Below, piece by piece: positions 10,281-22,659 of a stretch of DNA of 64,000 nt (position 1 is the first letter of the stretch; every line of letters begins with the position of its first letter). Where the stretch lies: NCBI GenBank assembly GCA_030686995.1, contig CM060709.1, positions 308,178,857-308,242,856 on the forward strand, written 5' to 3'. A program made the position numbers and the translations under genes. The stretch is from Artemisia argyi (Eukaryota > Streptophyta > Magnoliopsida > Asterales > Asteraceae). Below the pieces are notes generated by a model. It ran no database searches. It saw only the letters and a program-made list of their open reading frames with translations, and had not been told where the DNA came from.

Positions 10281-11159
10281 CACTGTGTAAACCATTTTCC
10301 AAGTGTAAATCCACTAATTCTCTTTCAGCTTGTTCTCTCATACTTTTACTTAAGAACGGAAATCCAAATTCTAAACCAAATCTATATCTAACCAAAGGCA
10401 TCCTTAGTTCCTCCTCCTCTTCCATTCTTCCAACATCTTACTTTCATTGCAGCAAACTCATAGTCAATGATACAGAATTTTTTTATTTTTTTTTTATTTT
10501 TTATTTTTTAAAAAGACCATTTGCAATCATTTAAGCGAGACACACAAACATATATTACCTGTTTTTTGTTATAGGTTGCAATAGTGAAACAAAACACCAA
10601 ATAATATTAGGTTAGGATCAATAGACTTACAAAATTGATTTGCGCAAAACCAATAATATGTTTCTTCTCCATCTTAAGTGAACCAATACACTGTAATTGA
10701 GCTTAACTCATAAATAATAGATGGCTTTGAAGACACGAATCTAAGAGAGTGTATTTGAGACAGACGCATGACTTAAAACTAAAATTATATCTTCAATGGC
10801 CCACCCTTTCTTTGAATCTTGTCAATGATCGAACTGAAATTATGACCCCTTTTGATGTTTGATGTATGATTTCCCTGGAAGAATCTTTGTTTAGGATTTA
10901 TGTAGATGATGGTGACTTCTAGAATGTGGAAGAAGATATATGTTAGAAAGAAAAAAAAAAAACTCTTACCCGACAAAACGAAAACGCTTTGGCCGAACGA
11001 AAACCTTGTTTGGAGTTTGCCCAATATCAAAACGACGTGAAACGACGTCGTTTCGCTCACCAATTGATATATAGTATAATATAATGAATATTATCTTGTG
11101 TATTAAACTTTGTTGTTTACTCTATTTGAAACAGATGTAAAATTTGTTTGAAACATAAG
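10281..11159. other. intergenic, no gene seen
   Basis: AT-rich with a T-rich tract near 10470-10510. Minus-strand ORFs of 71 codons (from 10425) and 92 codons (from 11063) have no recognisable domain. Confidence 0.35.
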
Positions 11160-11820
11160 TAAATGACCCAAATATGACCAAAGTCAGTGTGTTTGAAATA
11201 GATTTTTTTTTTTGAAAATTGACTTTCATTGGGGAAATCCAAGTCCAATTTGAAACCCGATGGGGGGAAAACCTTCAACTTAAGCCGCCCGAAGGCACGA
11301 CACTTAAATTGAAGTAAACCATGCCTTCTCCAGATTCGAACCCTTGTGGGTTGAAACCTTCATTGAAGGACTTTGAAATCGTACCGACAGGGCAGTGGTC
11401 CACAAGGGAGGACTTCCCGGTTTGGTCACCCAAACCGGTACTACTTTCCACTAGGCACGCTTAACTGAATAAGACATGCCCAGTGGACCACAAGCCCATT
11501 GGTGTGTGTTTGAAATAGATATGAATGTGTTTGTTAAGTTTATGGTAAAGTTAAACACAGCCAAATTAAAGTCTAACCCATCCAAATATGACCCAAATGG
11601 AAGACAAAACCATCCAAATATGACCCAAACCAAAATTTAACAGACAACATATGAATGTGTTTGTTGACTTAAGCTTATGGTAAACTTAAAGCCATCCAAA
11701 TTAAAGTCTAAAGTCTAAACCATACAAATATGACCCCAAATGAAAGGCAAAATCATCTAAATATGACCCAAATTAAAGACAAAACCAACTAAATATGACC
11801 CAAACCAAAATTCAACAAGC
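11160..11820. repeat. imperfect direct repeats around a SINE
   Basis: A motif of the form CC(A/T)(T/A)CCAAATATGACCCAAA recurs at least five times, and GAATGTGTTTGTT followed by a TTATGGTAAA stretch occurs at about 11523 and 11653. The region looks like a decayed tandem array with a period of about 130 bp. The SINE at 11204-11503 sits inside it. Confidence 0.6.
11204..11503 (-). mobile_element. tRNA-derived SINE with 17-bp target duplication
   Basis: A 300-bp body is flanked by the same 17 bases, GTGTGTTTGAAATAGAT, at 11187-11203 and 11504-11520. On the minus strand it ends in a run of A, and a Pol III B-box match GGGTTCGAATC lies at 11344-11334. A-box-like TGGTCCACTGG and TGGACCACTG occur upstream; the first is about 150 bp from the B box, further than usual, so the element may be composite. 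The long TSD with a poly(A) end marks target-primed reverse transcription. It is not a functional tRNA gene. Confidence 0.8.
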
Positions 11821-12000
11821 AAATGGAACACATAACATTTTGGGGAAAATTTGTTGTATTATCAGCAATATATCAGATTCTTAAGATTAGCCAACATCAT
11901 CCAGAACACAAAACACAAGTCTAATACAACAGATACTTAAATATTGTCTATGGTGCATACAAGCAACCATCTAAATAGTCTACTAAGTAAAATTCATACA

Positions 12001-13595
12001 CTAGCCAAGTACAATGACTTTCTTCCTGGGTTGTTTCTTTTGTGAACCTTCTTCATCAACTGCAATTCCCTTTCCCTTATCCACCCTCTTTCCACTAACA
12101 CCAGGTGCACGATCAGTTAAACAAGCACTATTACTTTTTTTAGAGTTTATTTGCATTTCCCACTCTTGTTTATTCATTGCTCGTATATCAGACAATAGGG
12201 CATCAGAATATGAGGTTCCAATCAACATGGCAACAACTTCCTCCATCGCTGGCCTTTGTGTTGCATCTATCTGGATGCATAACAAGCCAACCATGATAAA
12301 CCTTTTCATCTTCTCTGATTCAGCCGTATTTATTGAATAATCTCCTTTCAACCATTTTCTTCGAACCTACAACAATTAGTGTAACATATATGTAAGTATA
12401 CTCCCAAAGTTCCACTTAAAAAGAGACTCGGTTTCTGCTAATGAAATGAAACAAGTTATCTATTCAAATGGATCATGTATGGGTGACTCGTGTGTTGACC
12501 CTCATTTGATTTCTCACGACACAAGTAACCTTCCAAGACCGGCTAAGAAAATTATGAGGTAGCTTTTGGTATGAATTTTGTTTTAATTTATAACATTCCT
12601 TGGTTGTGTTTCTTTTTTGGGCTAATGACTTGTAAATTTATCCAAGTTGACACTTTTTGTTGTTCAATGTAGCCAACTTTTTTTTTTTTTCTTATTAAAA
12701 CACAATCTTTTCAAATTTCGTCTATTGTGTGTATTTTGTGACTATTTAGCCATGTAAAATGACCATTTTACCCTTCCAAAATTGAAAAAAGTAAGGGAAA
12801 AATAGTCACAAAATACATGAAATAGACGAAATTTGAAAAGATTGTGTTAGAAAAAAAAAGTTGGCTACATAGAACAACAAAAAGTGTCAACTTTTTTTTT
12901 TTCTCTTACTTCCACTTGGGGATGATGTGGGCCCAAAACTATTAATTCCTCTTATTTGAGAGACCCACTCAAGCCCCTCTCTCCTCTTTAAGAGCAATGG
13001 GTGTGGTAACGCAACAGGGTGACGTGGAGTATTTAACGTGCGTTAAACCACGTTACCACACCGCTGCCTCGCGTTAAGGGGTGAGTTTAACCCTGCGTTA
13101 AGCAGTTAACGCTGCGTGAAGGTTTGTTTTTTTTTTCATGGGTTTGGTGTGTGCGTGTGTGTGTTTTCGATGTGTCTCGAGAGGTAGAAGAAAGGGGTTG
13201 GTGTGTGCTTATTTATTTTTCTTCTTTTAGTCCTTATGGTTTTAGTCCTTGTGGTTTATAGAGGTTGGCAAATAACATTTTTATTTTTAGTTATTTGTTT
13301 AAATAAAAATGCAATTTGTTTTAATTTGTATTTTGTTTAAATAATTGGAAAAGATACCAAAGGCCTCTTGGCCCAGCGGTATGTGAGTGGCCCATCAACC
13401 TAGAGGTTGTGGGTTCAAGTCTCGTTGGAGACATGTGAGATGGAATTTGTGAGATAGGTGGTGTAGGTTGTAAAAATTTGCCGATGTTGAGTTAAGGTGA
13501 GTTATGATAAGGGGTTTTTTTTTTTTTTTTTTTTTTTTTGTTTAATGTGAAAAGGTTAAAGTTGATGTGGCGCTGACGTGGACTGTGTTAAGGAT

Positions 13596-13630
<35 letters not shown>

Positions 13631-16600
13631 AGTTAATGTGAAAAGGTTAAAGTTGATGTGGCGCTGACGTGGACTGTGTTAAGTTTTAACTTGGGAGTTA
13701 TTATACCTAGTGCTCTAAGAGGCTAATAACGACCTCATCTAGAAGCCACTTAATTCATATAAGAAAAACAAAATAACAAAAAAAACAAAAACACACCCTT
13801 TGTTTGTGCTTAGGTTTGGTATCATAATTAAGAAAATGGAAGTGAGAAAAAGAGAAGCAACTATATTTTGAATAGAGATAGGTTAATGAGATTGGTTTTA
13901 TTAACTCGTCCAGTAACATGTGTTTTTTCTCTCAAACCGTCATTTTTTTGGTTTAGTCATACCCATACCCTCAAAACAAACATGACTGACTTTCTGAGTA
14001 ACAAATACATTCCTATATTTATATATGGTACCATAAATTTTAAGACTTTATTGTCAGATTGATAAGAAATATGTTACAATGCAAGTCATGTAAGCGTATG
14101 GCGAGTGATGAGATCGATGGATTTGATTAGGCAGGATACAATCTAATCATACTTACATTAATTTCAAGAGAATCGGCAGTGGATGGCTCTAGTATTCTTT
14201 CCGCAGTAAGAGTTATCAAAACCAGCACACCAAAATTAAAGACGTCACACTTGGTAGAGAGCAGGCGATCTGTACAGATATATTCGGGTGCCAAGCATCC
14301 TCTGTCAAGAAAAATAATATATATATCAGACAAGCAACCTACAACACTGTATGATGAAAATAACTTGAAATATTAAAAGCAACTACAAACAGGCTAAGTT
14401 GCCATATGTCCGTACACAAAATTTCAACATAATCTATCTGATTGTTATCTCTTGATTATCTTGCTCAGATTCTCACTTCATATCATAAACTTAATTAGGG
14501 TTGTGATATTCTTAGTCTATACACAATTATCGTGATTGAGTATATTTTGTACAGGACAAAAAGATATTTCTTGATGATGGATGTGTTAGATCTCTCTGTT
14601 TCTTTCTATGCCCAAATGAAAAGAAAAGACACATGTATTATCAAAAAAACTTTACTGTGAAACAACCCACGAGTAACGTATTCTTAGAAAATCAAACAAG
14701 CATGAGATGTAGATTGAGGCATCTGTAAGGAAGGGGTATGTACTTACGCGATCCGATGAGCCACGTCTATTTGAATGCAATCAGCCTCCGTCATAGCTAT
14801 AGATCTAGCGAAGTAAAAACCAGACAGTTTCGGGTTCAAGCTTTCATCTAACATTATTTTACCAGGTCTGACATCAAAATGAATGACCCGAACAGGGGCA
14901 TGACTGTGAAGGTAAAGAAGCACCCTAGCAACACCTTCTAATATTTTGTACCACTGATTCCATTCAAATGGAACACTACTACGATCTGCAAAGACAGATC
15001 ACAGAACACATGTTTAACAAGGTTTAATATATGAACTTTAGATATAATCAATAAAAAAGATTCATACTTACCGTTAAAAACTAGGGGTTTTGCTATGGTT
15101 ATACGTTTACCATGTTTAAAATTATAAACTAACTTGAATTCGTTACAAAGTGTTAAACATCCTTATTAAGACTCACTTTCTGTAGTCAGATTTGTTGAAA
15201 TTTTGTTTATAGAAATAGCGAGTTACAGTATAACTTTGGGCTTACTTTTAACATGGTAAGCTTAACAGCGGGCAATGATTAGCAAAACCTAAATTGTAGA
15301 TTTTAAAAAACTAATTGCTCTCTAATCAACTCCATCATGAGTTCCTAAGAGTTTCAAAATGCTCTGTGTTTAACAGAGCATTTACCTCAATTAAGAGATG
15401 TACATTTCAAGTAAGGTCATTTTACCAGATATCAAGAGATCCAGACTTGTGTACGGTGCAAAGTCATAGACAAGGTACACGTTTGTTCCATCAATGCAAT
15501 ATCCAAGCAACTGAATCAAGTTCTCATGTTCGACGTTTACAAGTATCGACGTCTCATTCTTGTATAGTTCATACTGGGTATCAGAAGAAGGTCCATGAAT
15601 TGCTATATCCTGTCCATTTTGGAGCTTTCCCTGAAATAAGATACCAAGTTGGAGTTCTAGCAGCCAGAAAGATTGAAATATATGTAGTAGATATATGGTT
15701 ATGGTCTTATGGATATATACCTTGTACATGGTACCAACTTCATCATCCGAGATTTTATTAGCTATAGAGAAGTTTTCAGAAGCAGCATTAATAGTATTAA
15801 TATCAAACTCGTGTAATATTCGATTTTCACCTCCAACAGCATAGAGGTGGAATTTCAAGGAATTTAACCTTGTACCTCCAACTACAAGTTCAAACAAAAG
15901 AGCAGTTAGAAGACGTACATTATTAAACAAAAAGTAAGATATTGAAGATTAGATCCTATGATGGAAGCATCCTACATTCCAAGTTTGGTAGACTAAGATG
16001 TTGGAGCGTTGAATGGGATTAAAACTAGTAGCTAAGAATATATGAATAATGCAATAAAATGAAGTATTCCCAAAGTGCCAAAACCAAATTAAATTCACAC
16101 TTAATTAAGGTCGTAAAGTCTACTCTACTCATATAGTCATATCTACTAGTCTCTCTTTTTTTACATCATATATAAAACCAAAAAACATACACTTGGGCCA
16201 GACCTCATACAAGATTTAATCCCAATTTACCACAACTCCCAGCCTATTCCATCTACTTATCCCTTTATAATTCATTCCACTTCAGGTCTAAATCCGTTCA
16301 GATCCGCATACAATTTCTGGTAAAGTTCAATAGAGATAAAACAAAAAAGGAGATGCAGAAAATAAAAAGGTGTTTATCTAGAAAATGTCAACACGGAGTT
16401 TTCAGCAGGGATAATGTGCACATGTCACTCTTATTTATAGTACTCGTTTTTACATAAAAGGAAATTTAACACTCATTAATTACTAGGATTGACTAACCAC
16501 TTTCAAACTAGTAACAATTAGAAAATATCGATGTCTTTATCCAATCAGGGGATCATTCATGTTGAACTAAGTAAGAACAAGTGATCTTCCAACTGAATAA

Positions 16601-17717
16601 ATATATATGCTACCTATGTTGGTTGTGCATTAAGAAAATTAAACACATAATAAATGATACCTGGGTTTCTTTCCCTCGTAAATGAACCGAGATATGATGA
16701 CGTAATACCAAATATTTTTTTCTTCATAGATTTGATGCGTTTTCTGTTGGCTTTTTCCTGTTTAGCAAGGATAGTTTCAAGACCCGTCACAACATAAGCC
16801 ATAGTAGGACGTTGGTCTGCCATGTATTGCAAACACTGCATAGCAAGTTGTACAAACCTATATAAACATTTAGTAGATATTGCCCCGGCCCCTTGTACTA
16901 AATTAGCATCAACTATCTCAGCTAGCGTGTTGTTCCTAAAGCATTCCTGAGCCCTTATTCTCAGAACCCGTTGATTCTGATCATCAAAACTTTCATCTAT
17001 TGGTTTTCTTCCACTCAAAACTTCAAGCATTGTCACGGCAAACGAATAAACATCAGACTTTTGAGTTGGTACGCAGGTTTCAAGGTAATCTGGATCAACA
17101 TAGCCGAGTGTACCTCTTATATAATTTGAAGTTTGATTCGTTGGGCCTGTTTTGGATAACCCAAAGTCGCATATCTTAGCTACCCAATTATCGTCTAACA
17201 ATATATTTTCAGTTTTCATGTCACGATGTATGACCCCATGATTAATACCTGTACCAGTGTGAAGGTGATCTAAGCCACGAGCAGCTCCTATCAGTATTTT
17301 CAGTCTTCTAACCAATGTTAGAGGAGGATAATCTCGTCTATGAAGACGATCCGCAAGAGTTCCTTTCGACATATATTCCGACACAATGATCCTCTCTTGT
17401 TTCTCATTTTGACAGTAACCAATCAAAGATACCAAGTGCTTGTGTTGTAACTTAGATTGTATATCTATTTCAGCCAAAAACTCTCTTTCTCCTTGATGAG
17501 AAGATGGTTTCAGACGCTTAATAGCAACAACTAACTTATCACGATTTTCACCAACTGTAATACTTCCTTTGTAAACTATGCTAGACCCCCCTTGGCCTAT
17601 TACCAATGACTCATCAAAATAGTTCGTCGCTTTCCGAATATCCGAAAATTTGAATTCGATACACAGTTGTGGCAACTCAGACAATTGCGCCTCTTCACCA
17701 ATGGGTAAAATCGACAT
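12001..17717 (-). CDS. tandem kinase-pseudokinase gene B (intact)
   Basis: Minus-strand exons 17717-16661, 15881-15721, 15630-15426, 14985-14748, 14301-14157 and 12366-12001 join in phase at GT/AG borders and give 723 residues. Residues 20-330 are a CrRLK1L/FERONIA-like kinase with IGQGGSSIVYKG, Lys67, Glu83, HRD 164-166 and DFG 184-186, so catalytically plausible. Residues 353-690 are a CRK/DUF26-like domain with His in place of the beta-3 lysine (AIHGP), HFD for HRD and GFY for DFG, hence a pseudokinase. No signal peptide, malectin domain or membrane helix is seen. The tail is basic (KKQPRKK) and might act as a nuclear signal; gene C lacks it. The last intron (1.8 kb) holds a foldback MITE and a MITE with a SINE. 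Cereal kinase-pseudokinase proteins act in immunity; that role here is inference. Confidence 0.85.
12645..12892. mobile_element. foldback MITE in last intron of gene B
   Basis: Two arms of about 110 bp are near-perfect inverted repeats (AGTTGACACTTTTTGTTGTT, then CACAATCTTTTCAAATTTCG, then GTATTTTGTGACTATTT), joined by a short centre. I could not define a target duplication because the outer edges run into T tracts. Confidence 0.8.
13364..13541 (+). mobile_element. tRNA-derived SINE ending in poly(T)
   Basis: An A box, TGGCCCAGCGG, at about 13378 and a B box, GGGTTCAAGTC, at about 13412 are spaced as in tRNA-derived SINEs. The body ends in a long T run, as described for TS/Au-type plant SINEs. 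A clear target duplication was not found. Confidence 0.7.
13519..13683 (+). repeat. tandem duplication of a T-run plus 50-bp unit
   Basis: AATGTGAAAAGGTTAAAGTT followed by GATGTGGCGCTGACGTGGAC occurs twice, each time preceded by GATAAGG and a run of about 25-30 T. The duplication includes the SINE tail, so it arose after or during SINE insertion. Confidence 0.8.
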
Positions 17718-18249
17718 TATTTTCTTAAAACCTTTCCTAAATCCTAACTATCCAAATTTTTTCCTTTGACAATAACAATGTATTGATAAGAGATCATGAA
17801 GAACAAAAGTAAAGCCAAACCAGAGTGTTTGATGAGTCAAACAGTAACTCATCATTAACCTGGGCCACCTAGCAAGCTACTTTAGAGTTAAATAAACATA
17901 AAACTTAACTAAAAATGCTTACAATGTGACTTCATATATCTGGATCTGCTAAGTTTTGAGGTTGAACACTTTAATTTGACATTGAAGTTGCTAGGGTTTT
18001 TATAAGAGTGTTTATAGTAAGATAAATCTGAAAAGGGAAAGCTGTGTGCGGGGAGTGGGTTGGTGAGACCACTAGTGGAGTGGATTATATATGTATATAT
18101 GGGAAGAAGCTGCTAGAAAGGTACAAGTTAAATTTAGCTTGTTTTGTTTTTTTAAAGATTTCGCCGCTTCTTATATACTTTACACATTTATTGTTTTGCG
18201 TTGTTTTAAAATAGAAGTTCGCCGAGATCCATGAAGAACTTATATATGT

Positions 18250-18832
18250 CATAGAACCTATCAATTAATTATAGCCACTCATTTATATTTTTCATCTTTT
18301 TTTTCAAAACAACATATCTTGCAAACGGTAAATCTTCAAGCTACAAAAAAAAAATACAATCGCGACGAGAATTAAATGATCTTTCTATAGATATGCATTG
18401 TTATATACTTTCGACGAATTTTTTTTTTTAATTTCTGCCCAGAAAGAATCATATATGATTCGTAAAAATCATATATGATTCGTAAAAAATCATATATAAT
18501 TCGATTCTTGCGAATCATATATGATTCTTACGAATCATATGATTCGTAAGAATCATATATGACTTGTTAAAATCGAATCATATATGATTCTTACGAATTA
18601 TATATGATTTTTCTATGCGAAAAAAAGAAAGTTCGTCGAAAAGAAAGTTCGTCGAGAGTATATAACAATGCATGTCTATAGAAAGATAATTTAATTCTCG
18701 TCGCGATGGTATTTTTTTGTAGCTTGACGATTTACGGTTTGTGAAATATTTAAGTTTTAAAAAAAGGGTGGAAGTTTATTTTTTTATTTTGATAAAAGAA
18801 TGAGTGGCTAAGATTGCTTGATGGGTTCTATG
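18250..18832. mobile_element. foldback element upstream of gene B
   Basis: The left arm begins CATAGAACCTATCAA and the right arm ends in the complement of CATAGAACCCATCAA. The arms run inward through matching GCCACTCAT, GTAAATC, TCGCGACGAGAATTAA and TATGCATTGTTATATACT segments for about 180-200 bp each. The centre (18450-18610) is an array of AATCATATATGATTCGTAAG palindromes in both orientations. The matching place upstream of gene C lacks it, so it was gained after the duplication or lost from the other copy. Confidence 0.8.
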
Positions 18833-20533
18833 GTAAAAGTTAGATTTATAAAAAACTTTTGGCTAGTTTTTAATTGACTTTTCTAAAACTTTGTGCAATT
18901 TGACAGTGAATATTTATTTTAATAGGAAGTTTACTTTCTGCCTGTTAACTAATATGCCCATCTTTTCAAGAAAATGTGCTATTTTTATTGTATTTAATAA
19001 GTATAATAAAAGATGTGTAAGAGCTTATATTAAATACAAACTTTCCTTTGTATTACAAATTATATGTAATACTCATTAACTAGACTTATAAATTGCCATA
19101 ATTAAATCTAAAGTTTAATTAAATAAACTCAAACTTTCTTTTTATAGTCACTTTAAACCTTACCTTGAGGGCATCCGTTAGACAAACCATTTATCAAATT
19201 ACATAAATTATAGAATACTAAATCTACTATGGTAGCTTATATAATTTATTTTTACAAAAATCACACTTTTAAAAAATATCACCAATTACACTCATTAATC
19301 AAATATTATTTCTACCACTAAAGTCTAGCTCTCTTAATTGTTTGAAATATCAAATGGACATTTATTTTAAGATAAGTGAAATAGAAATGTAGATGCATAT
19401 TTTCTACGTATTCGTAAATTAATTGGGCAATTTATTTGATAGATCTATAAATTTACATAAAGTTTGATAAACTTATAAGCTTGTTTTGTATAACTCATTA
19501 ACTTGAACATCTGATAAGCTCCTGTTAATAAACTCATAAGTCAATCAAAATAAACTTATAAAAATTTAAGCTCGTGCATTCAAAATAAGCTAAGACTAAT
19601 ACAACCTTATGAGATATAAATATAAGTTGCCAATTAACTAATACTGTACCATCTTTACCAACAAATGTAATTAATCTACCTTTATTATAATTAAGGGTCT
19701 CGAGTCTATCGAGGGCTGTAAAAAAGACACCGTTTCGTTTACGCACTCACTCAATCTCTCTTGAAAGTCAAACATCCGACTATATCGTCTTTATTTATAT
19801 TTTCATGCAATGCCTTCTCCGACAAATAACACCCTATTTCTTTTTGTCATTTATTTTTAGTTTGACTATGATCATACAGTTAAACTTACATGTACGCGAT
19901 TTTAGTAGGTTGGGTTTCTCTAACTTTAATTTACGAAATGGTACTGGTGGCAACATGATGCATCTTTTTTACTTGTTTATTTATGGAATATAATGACAAT
20001 GATCTTTTGTTACGGAAAGCAAAAGACGGTATGTCTACTCTTTTACTGTTTTCTTATTTGTGGTTAGAAATTAAATGCATGTGTGGGTTTCGTATTATGA
20101 TAAGATTCGTGTGTTTTAGTGTGATATGCGTGGTAGGTTTATTAGGAGTGTCGGTTAGTTTTATGTTTTTTCCTTTTTCTTGTTACTAACCTGAGTGAGT
20201 AAAAGAAAAAAGTATTCGTATATATGTTAGCATACGATTTTGGTCATTTTGTATGTTGGATTGTTGGCTGGTGATGGTGTGGTTTATCTTTTATTGAGAT
20301 ATTTGCTTATGTTGGTTCATGGTGGTGGTGTTGTTAATTTTTAATATTACATATATTTAGTGAACGTTAAATCTAAGCAAGACATTGGTATATTAAAATA
20401 GATAATTGTTTGATCGTTTAAAAAGAAAACTTGGAAATTTATAAATTATCATCGCAGCTCTGCATAAATCTTTAATAAATCTTTTCACAAGGTGGTTTTG
20501 TTATCATTTTAAACAGGTAAAGAAATGAGGTTT
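18833..20533. other. conserved upstream part of the duplication, no intact gene
   Basis: Matches 58548-60135. In the other copy the segment includes a TATA-like ACTATTTAAG followed by a CT-rich leader, which could be the promoter and 5' UTR of a lost plus-strand gene. The short ORFs here (for example 19805-19993 and 19983-20189) are not conserved in frame between the copies. Confidence 0.45.
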
Positions 20534-21028
20534 TGATGGATCTAAACACACACCTTTTGTTAGATAGATACTTTGAGTGTATACTTAGTAGCACGCGGAA
20601 TTTACTACAAAGTACTTTAGAAGATGTGTTTAAGTGATGTGTATGAATTGTATGTATGTATAACAGAATGAACAAAGGATTAAACAAACGGTTAGCTTCA
20701 ATATTATTCAAGATAATAATACGAGTGATATTTGCTTATCACTAGGGTTACAAGTCAGCTTTAGCTAATGAATACGTGTATGTAAACCTAAACCTAGGAC
20801 ATCCTTTTATAAGACACAAAGAGCCCTTTATAAGATAAGTATAAACCTAGAATGATAGAATATACACAAGATCTTTTCTATACTTATCTAATACACGTTT
20901 CCTAACAATCATCCTATAGCAGTGGTAATATTATGTACTAGCAGTGGTAATGAGTTTCCACTGCTAGTGCATTCTTCAGCAGTGGCTTCAACTTTGCTTA
21001 ACAGTGGTAACTGTTAGTGTAATTCCCA
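20534..21028 (-). repeat. 3' LTR of the copia element
   Basis: In element orientation it begins TGGGAATTACACTAACAG straight after the polypurine tract and ends GATCCATCA, so TG...CA over 495 bp. It contains several CAGTGGTAA-like motifs near its start. No second copy was found, consistent with loss of the 5' end. Confidence 0.65.
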
Positions 21029-21047
21029 AAAATCCTCCCCTAAACTT
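21029..21047 (-). promoter_or_regulatory. polypurine tract of the copia element
   Basis: On the minus strand AGTTTAGGGGAGGATTTT stands directly before the LTR start and is the expected plus-strand primer site. A similar GAGGAGGATTTTTGC occurs at 28995-28981, just after the end of pol. Confidence 0.65.
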
Positions 21048-22659
21048 ATGATTTCTATGCAAATCAATAAGTTTCTAAGTTGATGGGGGATTCTTCCAAA
21101 CACTTATCATTTCCTCAATGCAGTAGATTCCCTTCTACACTGACTGTAGATTCTTTGAACTAAATCATCTACGACTTCAGTTCTTTCTGTGCACCTGATC
21201 CTTGCAGAAAGCATTACATCCAAAACTCCAGCTCTGATTGGGTATTCTGTTTCAACAAACATAAACACATCAACTCCTTCTTGTGTTGAAACATGATGAA
21301 TGTTGTAGGAGTCATAGAATTTCCAAAGTGTGTTCTGATCATGAGCTTGAAACTTCCAAAATCTATCATTGATGTCAGGTTCATATAGTCTTTGAAATTG
21401 AACCCAAAGTTCTTTCTCCTTGTCATCTTGAAGTTTTCCAGCCATGTGTCTGTCATTCACCATTTTCCTTAATGTATCAAGATCATCTCTGTCACATGAT
21501 CTGATAAGATCTTCAAACTGCATAGAGGAAAATGTTTCACCACCTAATCTTGTAATCTTCCATGTTGCTGCAAAATCATCAGTAAATACTTCCCAATCAA
21601 TAATTTGATGCCTAACTTGTAAAGGCTCAACATAGAAGTCTTCTTCTTCAAGTATAATCATGCCACTCAGCTGATCTTCATTGAGCTTTTCTTCAACCTT
21701 TGATTTCTTAGCTTCTTTGGACTCATTGTTTACTCCCGATCTTTTATATTTCTTGGCTTCAGCTTCTTAATGCATAGGTAGAAAGTCTTTATCTTTTCTG
21801 AATTCTCTATAATGCAACCTTTCAATTTCTTCATAAGATCTTCCTTTAAGCTGATACAGCTTCCATCCTTCTACATGGCACAAATATTTCTTCATTCCAG
21901 CAATAACCTGAGCCTTGGATGGTTGTCTTGGTTTCTTCTGAGTCTTCTTGATTGAATCCACCATGGAATCATAAGCCTGATCATTCTTCATCATGATAAA
22001 GTTAGCTAGTTGAGTTGATATTTGTTCTGCTGTTAAGCTTTCATCAGCAATAAGCTCAATAGCTTTCTTCTTAATTATTGGGTCTGAATCAATCATATGC
22101 TCAATCTCTTCATTAGTTAGCTGATAAGCACCTTCTGTGTTTGGAATGGGAACAATTTCTTCAAGTTCTGTGATCTCTTTTTGGATTCTTTGTTGTTCCA
22201 TGAATCTTGCTACATCCTCTTCTTCATATTTCCTTGCCAATTCATTATCCATATCAATCTGAGCTTGAGTTCTTGGTTTAACCTTTCTTGGTTGCTCAGT
22301 TGATTCTTCAATGACATGAACTTTTCCTTTTTCTTTACTTCTTTTCTCAAATTCTGCATCAGTTGCTTCTTGTTCTTGTAAGAAAGCAGTGTCCACTGCT
22401 TGTGAAATTGATGCAGGATTTACATCTACTTGAACCTTTGGTTGACTTGATGCAGTATCTAAAAAATCTTCTGGTACAGCTTGATCATCCAAATTAATAA
22501 TTTCTGTTGGAACCTCTTGAGCCATTTCTTCTATTTGTTGTTGTTGTTCCAACTCTTTTGTTTGTTGATCATCTGAAACATGTGCATCTAGTGGTTGATC
22601 AAAACCTTCATTCATTGGCTGATCAAAACCTTCAAAGTCATCAATTCCTTGTTCAAAAT

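Larger units (their letters stand above)
12992..13715. mobile_element. PIF/Harbinger-like MITE in last intron of gene B
   Basis: The left end GAGCAATGGGTGTGGTAAC and the complemented right end GAGCACTAGGTATAATAAC form a short terminal inverted repeat. TAA flanks both sides (12989-12991 and 13716-13718), the usual 3-bp target duplication of PIF/Harbinger elements. Near the ends are TTAACG-rich palindromic motifs. A SINE has inserted in the middle. Confidence 0.7.
12105..20533. repeat. segmental duplication, copy carrying gene B
   Basis: This stretch and 47720-60135 align over the kinase gene, its introns and about 2.8 kb upstream, apart from copy-specific insertions. Non-coding markers shared far from the genes include AAGTCAATCAAAATAAACTT (19532, 59071), ATGTACGCGATTTTAGTAGG (19890, 59520) and TTATAAATTATCATCG (20439, 60063). 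Both copies have the same orientation. The alignment ends on this side where a copia LTR begins at 20534. Confidence 0.85.

Noticed and set aside
10210..10425. 71-codon minus-strand ORF starting with five Glu
   Set aside because: Half of it lies in a duplicated non-coding segment whose second copy (33893-34276) does not keep the frame.
11334..13422. Possible tRNA genes at the two B-box matches
   Set aside because: No cloverleaf can be drawn; both are SINE promoters, one with a 17-bp target duplication.
18440..18610. Regularly repeated palindromes that could look like a CRISPR array
   Set aside because: No unique spacers of constant length, eukaryotic context, and the repeats are the centre of a foldback transposon.
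19805..20189. Two small plus-strand ORFs that share a peptide (LNLHVRDFSRLGFSNFN) with 59303-59566
   Set aside because: The similarity is DNA duplication; outside this stretch the frames differ and contain stops, so coding function is not supported.
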